NCBI RefSeq assembly: GCF_002778315.1
Contig: NZ_NESA01000006.1
Coordinates: 62,001 to 126,000 of the forward strand
DNA length: 64,000 nucleotides
Direction: 5' to 3'
From: Limnohabitans sp. JirII-31
Lineage (GTDB): Bacteria; Pseudomonadota; Gammaproteobacteria; Burkholderiales; Burkholderiaceae_C
Shown: positions 20,242-29,373 of the stretch, piece after piece
How the letters are laid out: each line of letters opens with the position of its first letter
How positions within the stretch are numbered: the first letter of the stretch is position 1
Translations under genes and position numbers: made by a program
The notes under the pieces: model-generated
What the model saw: the letters and a program-made list of their open reading frames with translations, nothing else
Databases searched by the model: none
What the model was told of the DNA's origin: nothing

Positions 20242-21132
20242 TTAGGCCGACTGCTTGGCCGCGGCGACTTGAGCCGCCACTTCGGCAGCAAAGTCGTCTA
20301 CCTTTTTCTCAATGCCCTCGCCCACCACATACAAAGTAAATGCTTTGACGTTGGTGTTCGCAGCTTTGAGCATTTGCTCAACGGTTTGCTTGTCGTTTTT
20401 GACAAAAGGCTGATTGAACAAAGACACCTCTTTGAGGTATTTCTGCACAGAGCCTTCAATCATTTTGCTGGCGATGTCAGCTGGCTTGCCAGACTCCGCA
20501 GCTTTGGCTGTGGCGACTGAGCGCTCTTTCTCAATCAACTCAGCAGGCACATCGGCACTGGTCAAAGCCACTGGTTTCATCGCAGCCACATGCATGGCAA
20601 CGTCTTTGGCAGCAGTCATGTCACCATCAAACTCCACAACCACACCAATGCGTGTGCCGTGCAGGTAAGAAGCCACTTGAGCACCTTCGAAACGCTTGAA
20701 ACGACGGAAGCTCATGTTCTCGCCGATCTTGCCAATCAAGCCCTTGCGCACATCTTCTAGCGTAGGGCCAAAACCATCTTGGCTGTAAGACAAAGCACCC
20801 AAGGCCTCTAAAGAGGCGGGGTTGTGCTCAACAATCAACTTGGCTGCTGCTTGGGCCAACGCCAAGAAGCTGTCATTTTTAGTCACAAAGTCTGTTTCGC
20901 AATTCACTTCAAGCAACGAACCTTTGTTGCCGTCAATGAAGCTGGCGATCACGCCTTCTGCAGTGATACGACTTGCGGCCTTGCCTGCTTTGCTGCCAAG
21001 TTTAACGCGCAGCAGTTCTTCAGCTTTGGCCATGTCACCATCGGCTTCAGTCAAGGCCTTTTTGCACTCCATCATGGGGGCATCTGTTTTGGCGCGTAGT
21101 TCAGCGACCATGCTTGCAGTAATAGCTGCCAT
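20242..21132 (-). CDS. tsf: Translation elongation factor Ts
   Basis: Guanine-nucleotide exchange factor for EF-Tu. It has 296 residues, with the N-terminal UBA-like module and the EF-Tu contact motif [18 protein letters not shown], then the dimerisation/core region with [17 protein letters not shown]. It is second in the rpsB-tsf pair, separated by an 81-nt gap that contains a terminator-like hairpin. Confidence 0.98.
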   Translation of the reverse strand: MAAITASMVAELRAKTDAPMMECKKALTEADGDMAKAEELLRVKLGSKAGKAASRITAEGVIASFIDGNKGSLLEVNCETDFVTKNDSFLALAQAAAKLIVEHNPASLEALGALSYSQDGFGPTLEDVRKGLIGKIGENMSFRRFKRFEGAQVASYLHGTRIGVVVEFDGDMTAAKDVAMHVAAMKPVALTSADVPAELIEKERSVATAKAAESGKPADIASKMIEGSVQKYLKEVSLFNQPFVKNDKQTVEQMLKAANTNVKAFTLYVVGEGIEKKVDDFAAEVAAQVAAAKQSA

Positions 21133-21170
21133 ATGTTTCTCCGTCTTCAGTTCAATTCAATCAGGGTGTG

Positions 21171-21192
21171 AAAAAGGGGCTGCACGAGCCCC
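21171..21192 (-). terminator. Terminator-like hairpin (attenuator) between rpsB and tsf
   Basis: On the minus strand GGGGCT and AGCCCC pair around CGTGC and are followed by five T. It sits between two genes that are normally cotranscribed, so it may act as a partial terminator that sets the S2 to EF-Ts ratio. Confidence 0.65.
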
Positions 21193-21213
21193 TTCTCAAA
21201 GTTGGGGAGTCGC

Positions 21214-21954
21214 TTACGCAGCGACTTCAACGAATTCGTCACCAGCTTCGGCAACTGCCTTGACCACGTCATTGACAGCGTTGGCACGACCTTCAAGGAT
21301 CGCGTCAGCGATACCGCGGGCGTACAAGGTCACGGCTTTGGAAGAGTCATCGTTACCTGGAATCACATAATCGATGCCTTCAGGCGAGTGGTTAGAGTCC
21401 ACCACACCAATCAAAGGAATCCCAAGCTTTTTGGCTTCTGCGATCGCAATTTTGTGATAGCCCACGTCGATGACAAAAATGGCATCCGGCAAAGTTGCCA
21501 TATCTTGAATACCACCGATATCCTTTTCGAGCTTCTCGATCTCGCGCTTGAACATCAGCTGTTCTTTTTTCGACAGCGCGTCCAAACCAGCTTCTTGCTG
21601 CGTTTTCATGTCTTTCAAACGCTTGATAGAGGTTTTGACAGTTTTGAAGTTGGTCAACATACCACCCAACCAACGTTGGTCGACAAAGGGAACACCAGCA
21701 CGTTGCGCTTCAGCAGCAACGATTTCGCGCGACTGACGCTTGGTACCCACCATCAAAATGGTGCCACGGTTGGCAGCCAGTTGCTTGACGAACTTGGCTG
21801 CATCTTGAAACATCGGAAGCGATTTTTCAAGGTTGATAATGTGAATTTTGTTGCGATGCCCAAAAATGAACGGCGCCATTTTGGGGTTCCAGAAGCGAGT
21901 TTGGTGACCAAAGTGGACGCCGGCTTCGAGCATTTCGCGCATAGTGACTGACAT
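21214..21954 (-). CDS. rpsB: 30S ribosomal protein S2
   Basis: Small-subunit protein that joins late and helps bring S1 to the ribosome. It has 246 residues from the ATG at 21954 ([20 protein letters not shown]), the standard S2 beginning. The longer form to 22167 is leader sequence read in frame. The central stretch [20 protein letters not shown] and [26 protein letters not shown] are typical. It is first gene of the leftward cluster, with its own promoter and a structured leader. Confidence 0.98.
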   Translation of the reverse strand: MSVTMREMLEAGVHFGHQTRFWNPKMAPFIFGHRNKIHIINLEKSLPMFQDAAKFVKQLAANRGTILMVGTKRQSREIVAAEAQRAGVPFVDQRWLGGMLTNFKTVKTSIKRLKDMKTQQEAGLDALSKKEQLMFKREIEKLEKDIGGIQDMATLPDAIFVIDVGYHKIAIAEAKKLGIPLIGVVDSNHSPEGIDYVIPGNDDSSKAVTLYARGIADAILEGRANAVNDVVKAVAEAGDEFVEVAA

Positions 21955-22067
21955 GTGATTACTCCAAAGGTTGAGTCTAAAATTCAGCCCGTCATCGCCG
22001 CTAATTTTCATTTGAAAATCTTTGGCAACACCTTGAGTGGGCTGATTTGCGAGTGATGTTTTAACAA

Positions 22068-22109
22068 GTCTCCCCAACAAGGAGACACTTACAAAACCCA
22101 ATGATTCTA
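22068..22109 (-). promoter_or_regulatory. rpsB promoter -10 and leader hairpin
   Basis: A TAGAAT -10 (rc of 22104-22109) lies about 150 nt upstream of the rpsB ATG. Immediately downstream in the leader, GTCTCC and GGGAGAC arms form a hairpin with a TTGTT loop (about 22068-22090). rpsB leaders are autoregulated by S2 in enterobacteria; whether this one is analogous is an inference. Confidence 0.4.
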
Positions 22110-22165
22110 GCACAGCAAGCCCCCCAGCACTCCCAGGTACGACCACGCATCGCGAGGCATAGTGC

Positions 22166-23422
22166 ATGAAAGTCGCAGTGATTGGGGCTGGTGTTATAGG
22201 GGTGACAACAGCGTACGAACTGGCGGCCCAGGGCCATGATGTCAGCGTCTATGAACGCAGCAGTTCATCAGCCGAAGGCTGCAGCTTTGCCAATGCAGGC
22301 GTTATTTCTCCGGGGTATGTAACACCGTGGGCAAAACCAGGGATGACCCTGCATATCTTGAAACATTTGTGGAGGGCTCACAGCCCCGTCCGCTTGTCGC
22401 ACCCGAGCTGGGACGAAGTCAAGTGGCTGTGGCGATGGTGGCGTGCCTGTGACGAGAACACCTTTATCCAAAATCGAGCGCATTTATTACGCCTATCAAC
22501 CTACAGCCATCAAAGGCTGCAGCGCTTGACGGAGCGTCTTCACATAGAGCACGACCGAACACCAGGTTATATGGTGTTGTTGCGCGGCGAACAGGAGCAC
22601 CAAATGGTGCAACCGTCGCTAAAAATCATGCGTGACGCAGGCTTGAGCTTTAAAACCTTGAGCGCATCAGAAGCACGCAGCATCGAACCAGCGTTGAACC
22701 CCGACACGCCCCTGGCCTATGCCTTGCATTTTCCCAACGATGAAGTAGGGAACTGCCGCCAATTCACCTTGCTGCTGAAAAACATTGCGGAATCTAAGGG
22801 TGTGAAATTTCATTTCAATGCAAGCGTACAAGCGCTTTCTCCCAGTGAGCCGCGTCGAATCCGAATCGGCACAGCAGATCCAGGCATCGTGTTCGATGAG
22901 GTTGTGGTGTGCGCCGGTTTGGGCAGCGCGCGTCTTTTGGCACCTGTGGGCCTGCATATTCCATTGGCAGCTGTTCACGGTTATTCTGTGAGTGCATCTG
23001 TGCGCGAACCGCTGGATGCCCCTCGCAGCGGCGTCATGGATGAACGCTATAAAGTTGCGATTTCAAGACTTGGACAGAGAGTGCGCGTTTCAGGAAGTGC
23101 GGAAATTGGTGGAAATGCTCGCCAGCACCACGCAGCCAGCGTCAAGACGCTCTATCGGGTGCTGGACGACTGGTTTCCCGGCGCAGCGCGCACACAAGAC
23201 AGTGTGCAAGTATGGAAAGGTTCTCGTCCCATGTTGCCTGATGGACCACCTGTCATAGGACCTAGTGGTATTCCTGGTATTTGGTTGAATTTAGGCCACG
23301 GATCCAGCGGTTGGGCACTGTCGTGTGGCAGCGCAAAGGCACTGGCAGACAGCATGTCAAGACTGACGCCAGAAATTGACCTTGAAGGTCTTGGCATTGA
23401 GCGATTGAAGCCGCAGAGATGA
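22166..23422 (+). CDS. dadA: D-amino-acid dehydrogenase (FAD-dependent, DadA family)
   Basis: Oxidises D-amino acids, typically D-alanine, to 2-oxo acids at the membrane, passing electrons to the respiratory chain. It has 418 residues. The N-terminal FAD-binding fold [18 protein letters not shown] is followed by [32 protein letters not shown], very typical of DadA. Near the C-terminus [26 protein letters not shown] closes the FAD site. GAGG lies 8 nt before the ATG. It is divergent from rpsB and overlaps the following nnrDE gene by 4 nt. Confidence 0.92.
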   Translation: MKVAVIGAGVIGVTTAYELAAQGHDVSVYERSSSSAEGCSFANAGVISPGYVTPWAKPGMTLHILKHLWRAHSPVRLSHPSWDEVKWLWRWWRACDENTFIQNRAHLLRLSTYSHQRLQRLTERLHIEHDRTPGYMVLLRGEQEHQMVQPSLKIMRDAGLSFKTLSASEARSIEPALNPDTPLAYALHFPNDEVGNCRQFTLLLKNIAESKGVKFHFNASVQALSPSEPRRIRIGTADPGIVFDEVVVCAGLGSARLLAPVGLHIPLAAVHGYSVSASVREPLDAPRSGVMDERYKVAISRLGQRVRVSGSAEIGGNARQHHAASVKTLYRVLDDWFPGAARTQDSVQVWKGSRPMLPDGPPVIGPSGIPGIWLNLGHGSSGWALSCGSAKALADSMSRLTPEIDLEGLGIERLKPQR

Positions 23423-24918
23423 CACGTCCTACAGTGACTGTTTGTCCCCTCACGGCGTATCAAGCATGGCCGCTGTATGACACATTGAGCACGCAACACA
23501 TTGAGGCCGAACTCAAGACGGCTTTACCTGAGCACACCTTGATGGAACGCGCAGGTCTTGCGACAGCACAATTGGCATTGGCCATTGCACCGCACGCACA
23601 AAGAATTTGGATCGCTTGCGGCCCAGGCAACAACGGCGGCGATGGGCTTGAAGCTGCGATTCGCCTCCAGCATTGGGGCAAACAAGTGGTGGTCACTTGG
23701 CTAGGAAACAAGCAAAACACGCCAAGTGACGCCCAAAGAGCTGGACAGCGAGCTATCAAAGCAGGCATAACTTTTGCAGAAGATCCACCAGAAACTTTTG
23801 ATTTGGCCATAGACGCCTTGCTGGGATTAGGTGTGAACAGAGCGCCGGATGGCACCATCGCCAATTGGCTCCACACCATGCAAACCAGCAATGTCCCCGT
23901 TTTGTGTATAGATCTGCCCACCGGCTTGTGCGCAGACACGGGGGAATGGCTTCGCAGCGACAACACACATCAAAGCACATCACCACGTCATACCTTGAGC
24001 TTACTCACCCTCAAACCGGGTCTTTTCACGGCCGACGGGCGAGACGCCGCAGGCCAAGTTTGGTTTGACGATTTGGTATCCACTCCAACTGACAAAACAG
24101 TTCATTCAACACCGCCTGTTGCGTACCTTCAAGTCTCAGTCCACCCGAGCACACAGCGCCCACACAACAGCCATAAAGGCAGTTTCGGGGAACTCATCGT
24201 GATGGGTGGAGCATCTGGCATGACAGGTGCGGCCGTGTTGGCAGGCGTGGCGGCACTGCATGGAGGTGCTGGTCGCGTGTATTTGGGCTTGCTGGATGCA
24301 GCCTCACGATCCAGCGTGACAGCTCAGCATCCGGCCTTGATGGTTCGCGCGGTGGACACGCTGGAACCAAAAACAGCATGTGTCGTTTGTGGCTGCGGCG
24401 CAGGAGATGACGTACGCGCCATCTTGCCAAAGGTGTTGAGCACAGCCGCACAATTGGTGTTGGACGCAGATGCATTGAATGCCATTGCGAGCGATGCATC
24501 GCTCTTGCAACTAGTGAGGAATCGAACACAAAACAGGCGTCCCACCGTGCTCACGCCACATCCACGGGAGGCCGCCCGATTGCTCAAATGCAGCACGCTC
24601 GACATACAAAACAACCGCCTGCATTCCGCTCAGCAACTCGCAGAGTTGACCGGTGCTGTAGTCGTTCTCAAAGGCTCCGGCACAGTGATTGCCTGCTCAG
24701 GGATGACGCCTGTGATCAACCACACAGGGAGTGCTTTACTAGCGACAGCAGGAACGGGCGACGTCCTTGCCGGTTTCATTGGGGCCAAAATGGCACAAGG
24801 ACAAAGCGCGTTTGAAGCTGCTTGCCATGGCGCACATGCACACGGGCTGATCGCAGACACTTGGCCAACAACAGGCCCAGCGTTGGATGCTGCCTTATTG
24901 GCAGCATCCATTCGCTAA
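23419..24918 (+). CDS. nnrDE: Bifunctional NAD(P)H-hydrate epimerase / ADP-dependent NAD(P)H-hydrate dehydratase
   Basis: Metabolite-repair enzyme that restores damaged (hydrated) NADH and NADPH. The N-terminal YjeF_N epimerase domain (about 1-220) has HTLMERAGLATAQLAL and the phosphate loop GPGNNGGDGLEAAIRL. The C-terminal ribokinase-like dehydratase (about 235-499) has SHKGSFGELIVMGGASGMTGAAVLA, LTPHPREAARLL and GTGDVLAGFIGA. At 499 residues both domains are full length. The ATG overlaps the dadA stop. It is convergent with rnr with only 4 nt between stops and no visible terminator. Confidence 0.95.
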   Translation: MTRPTVTVCPLTAYQAWPLYDTLSTQHIEAELKTALPEHTLMERAGLATAQLALAIAPHAQRIWIACGPGNNGGDGLEAAIRLQHWGKQVVVTWLGNKQNTPSDAQRAGQRAIKAGITFAEDPPETFDLAIDALLGLGVNRAPDGTIANWLHTMQTSNVPVLCIDLPTGLCADTGEWLRSDNTHQSTSPRHTLSLLTLKPGLFTADGRDAAGQVWFDDLVSTPTDKTVHSTPPVAYLQVSVHPSTQRPHNSHKGSFGELIVMGGASGMTGAAVLAGVAALHGGAGRVYLGLLDAASRSSVTAQHPALMVRAVDTLEPKTACVVCGCGAGDDVRAILPKVLSTAAQLVLDADALNAIASDASLLQLVRNRTQNRRPTVLTPHPREAARLLKCSTLDIQNNRLHSAQQLAELTGAVVVLKGSGTVIACSGMTPVINHTGSALLATAGTGDVLAGFIGAKMAQGQSAFEAACHGAHAHGLIADTWPTTGPALDAALLAASIR

Positions 24919-24922
24919 CCGA

Positions 24923-27115
24923 TCAACGGGATCTGCGACTCTTACTCTTCACCCCACCGGACTTTTTGACACTGGGTTTACCCGACTTATCATTTGTCTT
25001 TGTGAACGCTTTTTTGACAGCGGCCTTGAAGTTTTGCATCGGAGATTTGGTCGTCTCTTTGGGTGAACGTGGCAACACATCCTCGCTGTCACGGACCAAA
25101 CGAAAGTCAATTTTTCGACCGTCTAAATCCACGCGACTGACCTGAATCCGAACTCGTGAGCCAATGGCATAACGAATGCCAGTTCGTTCGCCACGCAACT
25201 CTTGTCGGGCTTCATCAAAGCGGAAGTACTCGCCTCCCAGTTCGGTGATGTGGACCAAGCCCTCTACATACATCGCATCCAAGGTCACAAATAAGCCAAA
25301 GCCTGTAGCCGCAGTGACCACCCCACCGTACTCTTCTCCCAAATGTTCACGCATGTATTTGCACTTGAGCCAAGCCTCTACATCGCGACTGGCCTCGTCT
25401 GCGCGACGCTCATTGGCACTGCAATGCAGGCCCGCAGCTTCCCATGCCTGCTGATCGGGTGTCGGTTTGGTTTTTAGCTCCAGCTTTTGTGACGGTTCCC
25501 GGACACGCGTTGCCAAGCGACGTGCCAGTTTGGCATGTGCTTCACCCGGCGTGGGCAACACCGGCAATTGGTAACGGCGCTTGAGCAAAATAGCCTTGAT
25601 CACACGGTGCACAAGCAAGTCGGGGTAGCGCCGAATAGGACTGGTGAAGTGGGTGTAGGCCTCAAAGGCCAAACCAAAGTGACCGCTGTTAATCGGGGTG
25701 TAAATCGCTTGCTGCATTGAACGCAACAGCATCGAATGAATTTGCTGCGCATCAGGACGCTCTTTGGTCGCTTCTGCAATCGCCTGAAACTCTCCAGGCT
25801 TGGGGTTATCGGTGATCGTCAACCCCACACCCGTCGCCTTCAAGTAATTGCGAAGGATGTCCTTTTTCTCAGGCGTTGGCCCTTCGTGAACTCGAAATAA
25901 ACCTGGGTGCTTGCTTTGCAAAATGAAGTCTGCACTGCACACATTGGCAGCCAACATCGCTTCTTCAATTAACTTATGGGCGTCGTTACGTATACGAGGA
26001 ATAATTTTTTCAATACGACCACTGTCATCGCACACAATTTGTGTTTCGGTGGTTTCAAAATCTACGGCACCACGGACACGGCGTGATTTCAGCAAAGCGC
26101 CGTAGACATCGTGCAAGTTGATCAGATCTGGCACACGTTCTTTGCGCTTGGCAGCCTCTGGCCCGCGTGTGTTAGCCAAAATAGCCGCCACTTCGGTGTA
26201 GGTAAAACGTGCATGGCTATGCATGACCGCCGGATAGAACTGATAGGCATGGATCTCACCGCTAGCCGTGATCAACATGTCACACACCATGCACAAGCGC
26301 TCAACGTCGGGGTTGAGTGAGCACAAGCCATTTGATAGTTTCTCAGGCAACATCGGAATGACCCGACGTGGGAAGTACACACTGGTGGCGCGGTCATAAG
26401 CGTCAATATCAATCGCACTGCCCGTCTCCACATAGTGGCTCACATCGGCAATAGCCACCAACAGACGCCAGCCTTTGCCACGGCCCACTTTGGCAGGCTC
26501 GCAATACACAGCATCGTCAAAGTCACGCGCATCTTCGCCATCGATCGTGACCAAAGCCACATCGGTCAAATCAACGCGATCTTTTTTATCTTGAGGACGT
26601 ACCTTGTCAGGCAACCCGCGGGCCAAAGCCAAGCAAGCTTCAGAGAATTCGTGCGGTACGCCGTATTTACGAACCGCGATTTCGATCTCCATGCCTGGGT
26701 CATCAACTTCGCCCAAAACTTCTTTGATGCGACCTACGGGCTGTCCATACAAGCTCGGAGGCTCGGTCAACTCGACCACGACAACCTGCCCCGTGCTCGC
26801 GCGACCGGTCGCCCCTTTGGGAATCAACACATCTTGACCATAGCGCTTGTCCTCAGGCGCAACTAACCATACGCCGCTTTCTTGAAGTAGGCGGCCAATG
26901 ATCGGCTGATTCGAACGCTCCATGATTTCGACCACGCGTCCTTCTGGACGCCCTTTTTTATCGAAACGTACCACGCGTGCTTTGACACGATCGCGATGCA
27001 GCACAGCACGCATTTCATTTGGAGGCAGATAAATATCTGCCGCTCCATCATCGCGCTGCACAAAGCCATGACCATCACGGTGACCGAAGACGGTGCCTTC
27101 AAACTCTTCCAGCAA
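24923..27115 (-). CDS. rnr: Ribonuclease R (RNB-family 3'-5' exoribonuclease)
   Basis: Processive exoribonuclease that degrades structured RNA and acts in rRNA and tmRNA quality control. Order of domains: cold-shock-like RNA-binding region (FGHRDGHGFVQRDDGAADIYLP), RNB catalytic domain with IDGEDARDFDDAVYCE, the S1 domain EEYGGVVTAATGFGLFVTLDAMYVEGLVHI and a basic tail ending KSKSRRSR. About 730 residues from TTG at 27115. The true start is uncertain: no ATG fits and the in-frame extension to 27193 runs into the tRNA-Leu gene. The start proposed here is the best TTG before the conserved LEEFEGTVFGH. Confidence 0.9.
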   Translation of the reverse strand: MLEEFEGTVFGHRDGHGFVQRDDGAADIYLPPNEMRAVLHRDRVKARVVRFDKKGRPEGRVVEIMERSNQPIIGRLLQESGVWLVAPEDKRYGQDVLIPKGATGRASTGQVVVVELTEPPSLYGQPVGRIKEVLGEVDDPGMEIEIAVRKYGVPHEFSEACLALARGLPDKVRPQDKKDRVDLTDVALVTIDGEDARDFDDAVYCEPAKVGRGKGWRLLVAIADVSHYVETGSAIDIDAYDRATSVYFPRRVIPMLPEKLSNGLCSLNPDVERLCMVCDMLITASGEIHAYQFYPAVMHSHARFTYTEVAAILANTRGPEAAKRKERVPDLINLHDVYGALLKSRRVRGAVDFETTETQIVCDDSGRIEKIIPRIRNDAHKLIEEAMLAANVCSADFILQSKHPGLFRVHEGPTPEKKDILRNYLKATGVGLTITDNPKPGEFQAIAEATKERPDAQQIHSMLLRSMQQAIYTPINSGHFGLAFEAYTHFTSPIRRYPDLLVHRVIKAILLKRRYQLPVLPTPGEAHAKLARRLATRVREPSQKLELKTKPTPDQQAWEAAGLHCSANERRADEASRDVEAWLKCKYMREHLGEEYGGVVTAATGFGLFVTLDAMYVEGLVHITELGGEYFRFDEARQELRGERTGIRYAIGSRVRIQVSRVDLDGRKIDFRLVRDSEDVLPRSPKETTKSPMQNFKAAVKKAFTKTNDKSGKPSVKKSGGVKSKSRRSR

Positions 27116-27138
27116 TCCGCTGGTTGTTGATAAATTTT

Positions 27139-27147
27139 TGATACAAT
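27139..27147 (+). promoter_or_regulatory. Extended -10 promoter of tRNA-Leu
   Basis: TGATACAAT fits the extended -10 pattern TGN-TATAAT with one mismatch and ends 18 nt before the mature tRNA 5' end. No -35 at the right distance is visible, consistent with extended -10 use. Confidence 0.5.
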
Positions 27148-27165
27148 GCCTTTCTTTCCTGAAAT

Positions 27166-27250
<85 letters not shown>

Positions 27251-27264
27251 ATATAAGTTAAATG

Positions 27265-27295
27265 AAAGCCACCTTCACGGTGGCTTTTGTGTTTT
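27265..27295 (+). terminator. Bidirectional terminator between tRNA-Leu and rimO
   Basis: AAAGCCACC and GGTGGCTTT pair around a five-base loop, followed by TTGTGTTTTT. On the minus strand the same stem is followed by a weaker T-rich run. It serves the tRNA and probably also the end of rimO. Confidence 0.75.
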
Positions 27296-27301
27296 TGCTC
27301 T

Positions 27302-28681
27302 TCAAACAGGCAACGCAACAAGATCATGCCCGTCAGTGGCCACCACACGTGCACGTGTGAATTCACCAACTCGCAAAACTTTGCTGATTTTTTCAGATGG
27401 CAACAGCTTGACCACACCATCAATTTCAGGCGCATCTGCGTAGCTGCGCCCCACGCCACCTTTGCGTCCATTACCCGGTGCCTCATCTACCAAAACTTGC
27501 AAAGTAGAACCTATGCGACGCTTGAGCTTCTGGATGGACACCTCTTCTGCCACTGCCATGAAACGCGCTTGGCGCGCCTCACGAACCTCTTGAGGCAACA
27601 TGCCCGGTAATTCGTTGGCTGTTGCGCCATCTACCGGGCTATAAGCAAAGCAACCGGCGCGATCGATTTCGGCTTCACGGACAAAATCTAACAAATGTTC
27701 AAACTCAGCCTCTGTTTCACCAGGAAAGCCTGCAATGAATGTGCTGCGAATCACGATCTGAGGACACAACTCTCGCCAACGAGCAATACGCTCTAGGTTC
27801 CTCTCACCACTTGCAGGTCTTTTCATGCGTTTCAAGACGTCCGGATGGCTGTGCTGAAACGGCACGTCTAAATAGGGCAACACATGTCCAGTCGCCATCA
27901 AGGGAATGATGTCATCCACGCTGGGATATGGGTACACATAATGCAAACGAATCCACGCACCATAGCTTTGCGCCAGCTGTGCCAAGGTCTGCGCCAACTC
28001 CAAGGTCCGCGTTTTGATCGGCTGTCCATCCCAAAAACCTGTGCGGTATTTGACGTCAACGCCGTACGCCGATGTGTCTTGGCTGATCACCAGCAACTCT
28101 TTGACACCTCCTTCAAACAAAGCACGCGCTTCTTTGAGCACATCACCGATGGGGCGACTCACCAAGTCTCCGCGCATTGAAGGGATGATGCAAAACGTAC
28201 AGCGATGGTTACAGCCTTCACTGATTTTCAAATATGCGTAATGCTTGGGCGTGAGCTTGATACCTGCTTCACCAAAAGCTTGGGGCACCAAATCCAGAAA
28301 AGGATCATGTGGCTTAGGCAAATGTGCATGCACCGCATCCATCACCTCTTGCGTGGCATGGGGGCCAGTGACAGCCAACACGCGCGGATGAATTTGCTGA
28401 ACCAGATTGGCTCCACCTTCACCGCTTCTCGCACCCAAACATCCCGTGACAATAACTTTGCCATTTTCAGCCAAGGCCTCGCCAATCGTGTCGAGACTTT
28501 CTTTGACAGCGTCATCAATGAATCCACAGGTATTCACAATGACCAAATCAGCACCGGCAAAGGTTTTCGATGTTTGGTATCCCTCAGCACTGAGCTGAGT
28601 CAAGATCAATTCGGAATCTGTCAATGCTTTGGGACAGCCCAAGCTGACAAAACCCACTTTTGGTGTCGTCACGTCATTCAT
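27302..28681 (-). CDS. rimO: Ribosomal protein S12 methylthiotransferase
   Basis: Radical-SAM enzyme adding a methylthio group to Asp88 of ribosomal protein S12. It has 459 residues: an N-terminal UPF0004 domain with [14 protein letters not shown] and [13 protein letters not shown], the radical SAM centre [11 protein letters not shown] (CX3CX2C), and a C-terminal TRAM domain ([10 protein letters not shown]...GVVKLLPSE). The C-P-K-A-L-T-D-S motif separates RimO from the tRNA enzyme MiaB. It overlaps phaR by one base. Confidence 0.96.
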   Translation of the reverse strand: MNDVTTPKVGFVSLGCPKALTDSELILTQLSAEGYQTSKTFAGADLVIVNTCGFIDDAVKESLDTIGEALAENGKVIVTGCLGARSGEGGANLVQQIHPRVLAVTGPHATQEVMDAVHAHLPKPHDPFLDLVPQAFGEAGIKLTPKHYAYLKISEGCNHRCTFCIIPSMRGDLVSRPIGDVLKEARALFEGGVKELLVISQDTSAYGVDVKYRTGFWDGQPIKTRTLELAQTLAQLAQSYGAWIRLHYVYPYPSVDDIIPLMATGHVLPYLDVPFQHSHPDVLKRMKRPASGERNLERIARWRELCPQIVIRSTFIAGFPGETEAEFEHLLDFVREAEIDRAGCFAYSPVDGATANELPGMLPQEVREARQARFMAVAEEVSIQKLKRRIGSTLQVLVDEAPGNGRKGGVGRSYADAPEIDGVVKLLPSEKISKVLRVGEFTRARVVATDGHDLVALPV

Positions 28682-29199
28682 CAGCGTTTCAGCCTCATCA
28701 CATCCATCATCTGCTCGGTTTGTTTCTTAAATTGTTGCTGCATCTGTTCTTGCATTTCTGTCAGAACTTGTGTTGATTGGTCGACATATCGCCCAACCAA
28801 GCCCTGCATCATGGGAAGGGGCGCCAAATCCTTGGATGTTCCAGCCAACTGAGCTTGAAAATCCATGAAGGTCTGCACGTTCTTTTCCAGATACGACCCC
28901 ATGAATCCTTGCATGGCGTGGCCATAAAAGCGAATGATGTTGGCCAACATGGGCTCCGTCAAAATCGGAGAACCATCAGACTCTTCTTCCAGAATGATTT
29001 GCAGCAAGATGCTACGGGTTAGATCTGCCCCAGTCTTGGCATCGCGCACCACAAAAGGTGTGTTTTCCATGACCAAGCGCTTGATGTCACCCAACGCAAC
29101 ATAGCTGGACGAAGATGTGTCGTAAAGCCGACGATTGGGGTATTTTTTGATGATGCGTCTGTCGTCTTCAGCAGGGCGCATGTAATTTTTGCTGCTCAT
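28681..29199 (-). CDS. phaR: Polyhydroxyalkanoate synthesis repressor PhaR
   Basis: DNA- and PHB-binding repressor that controls phasin expression in response to polyhydroxyalkanoate granules. It has 172 residues: the N-terminal PHB/PHA DNA-binding domain [20 protein letters not shown] (about 14-75), the PHB accumulation regulatory region ([23 protein letters not shown]), and a Gln/Met-rich C-terminus ([18 protein letters not shown]). A phasin gene in this window at 51.8 kb is a plausible target. It sits directly upstream of rimO. Confidence 0.95.
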   Translation of the reverse strand: MSSKNYMRPAEDDRRIIKKYPNRRLYDTSSSSYVALGDIKRLVMENTPFVVRDAKTGADLTRSILLQIILEEESDGSPILTEPMLANIIRFYGHAMQGFMGSYLEKNVQTFMDFQAQLAGTSKDLAPLPMMQGLVGRYVDQSTQVLTEMQEQMQQQFKKQTEQMMDVMRLKR

Positions 29200-29218
29200 G
29201 AGTCAGCTCCCGTTGTAA

Positions 29219-29253
29219 ACAAAAGCCCGTCACTGCTCTGACAGTGCCGGGCT
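29219..29253 (-). terminator. Terminator after tRNA-Val
   Basis: On the minus strand AGCCCG-GCACTG pairs with CAGTG-A-CGGGCT around a short loop and is followed by TTTGTTT. It ends the tRNA-Val transcript just before phaR. Confidence 0.7.
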
Positions 29254-29267
29254 GGACGGGTAACAAT

Positions 29268-29344
29268 TGGTAGGCGCGATTGGACTCGAACCAACGACCC
29301 CCACCATGTCAAGGTGGTGCTCTAACCAGCTGAGCTACGCGCCT
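29268..29344 (-). tRNA. tRNA-Val (anticodon GAC)
   Basis: The 77-nt gene on the minus strand has acceptor arms AGGCGCG and CGCGCCT, D arm AGCTCAGCTGGTTAGAGC, anticodon loop TTGACAT between CCACC and GGTGG (anticodon GAC), T arm GGTTCGAGTCC and an encoded CCA. It lies between relA and phaR, all on the minus strand. Confidence 0.95.
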
Positions 29345-29361
29345 AATTGTTCGAAGTCGTG

Positions 29362-29370
29362 AGTATAGCA
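29362..29370 (-). promoter_or_regulatory. Extended -10 promoter of tRNA-Val
   Basis: TGCTATACT on the minus strand matches the extended -10 pattern and lies 17 nt upstream of the mature tRNA, just past the relA stop. The tRNA-Leu promoter in this window has the same extended -10 form. Confidence 0.5.
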
Positions 29371-29373
29371 GAC

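Noticed and set aside
21955-22167. 71-residue N-terminal extension of ribosomal protein S2
   Set aside because: Untranslated leader read in frame; the standard S2 start is at 21954.
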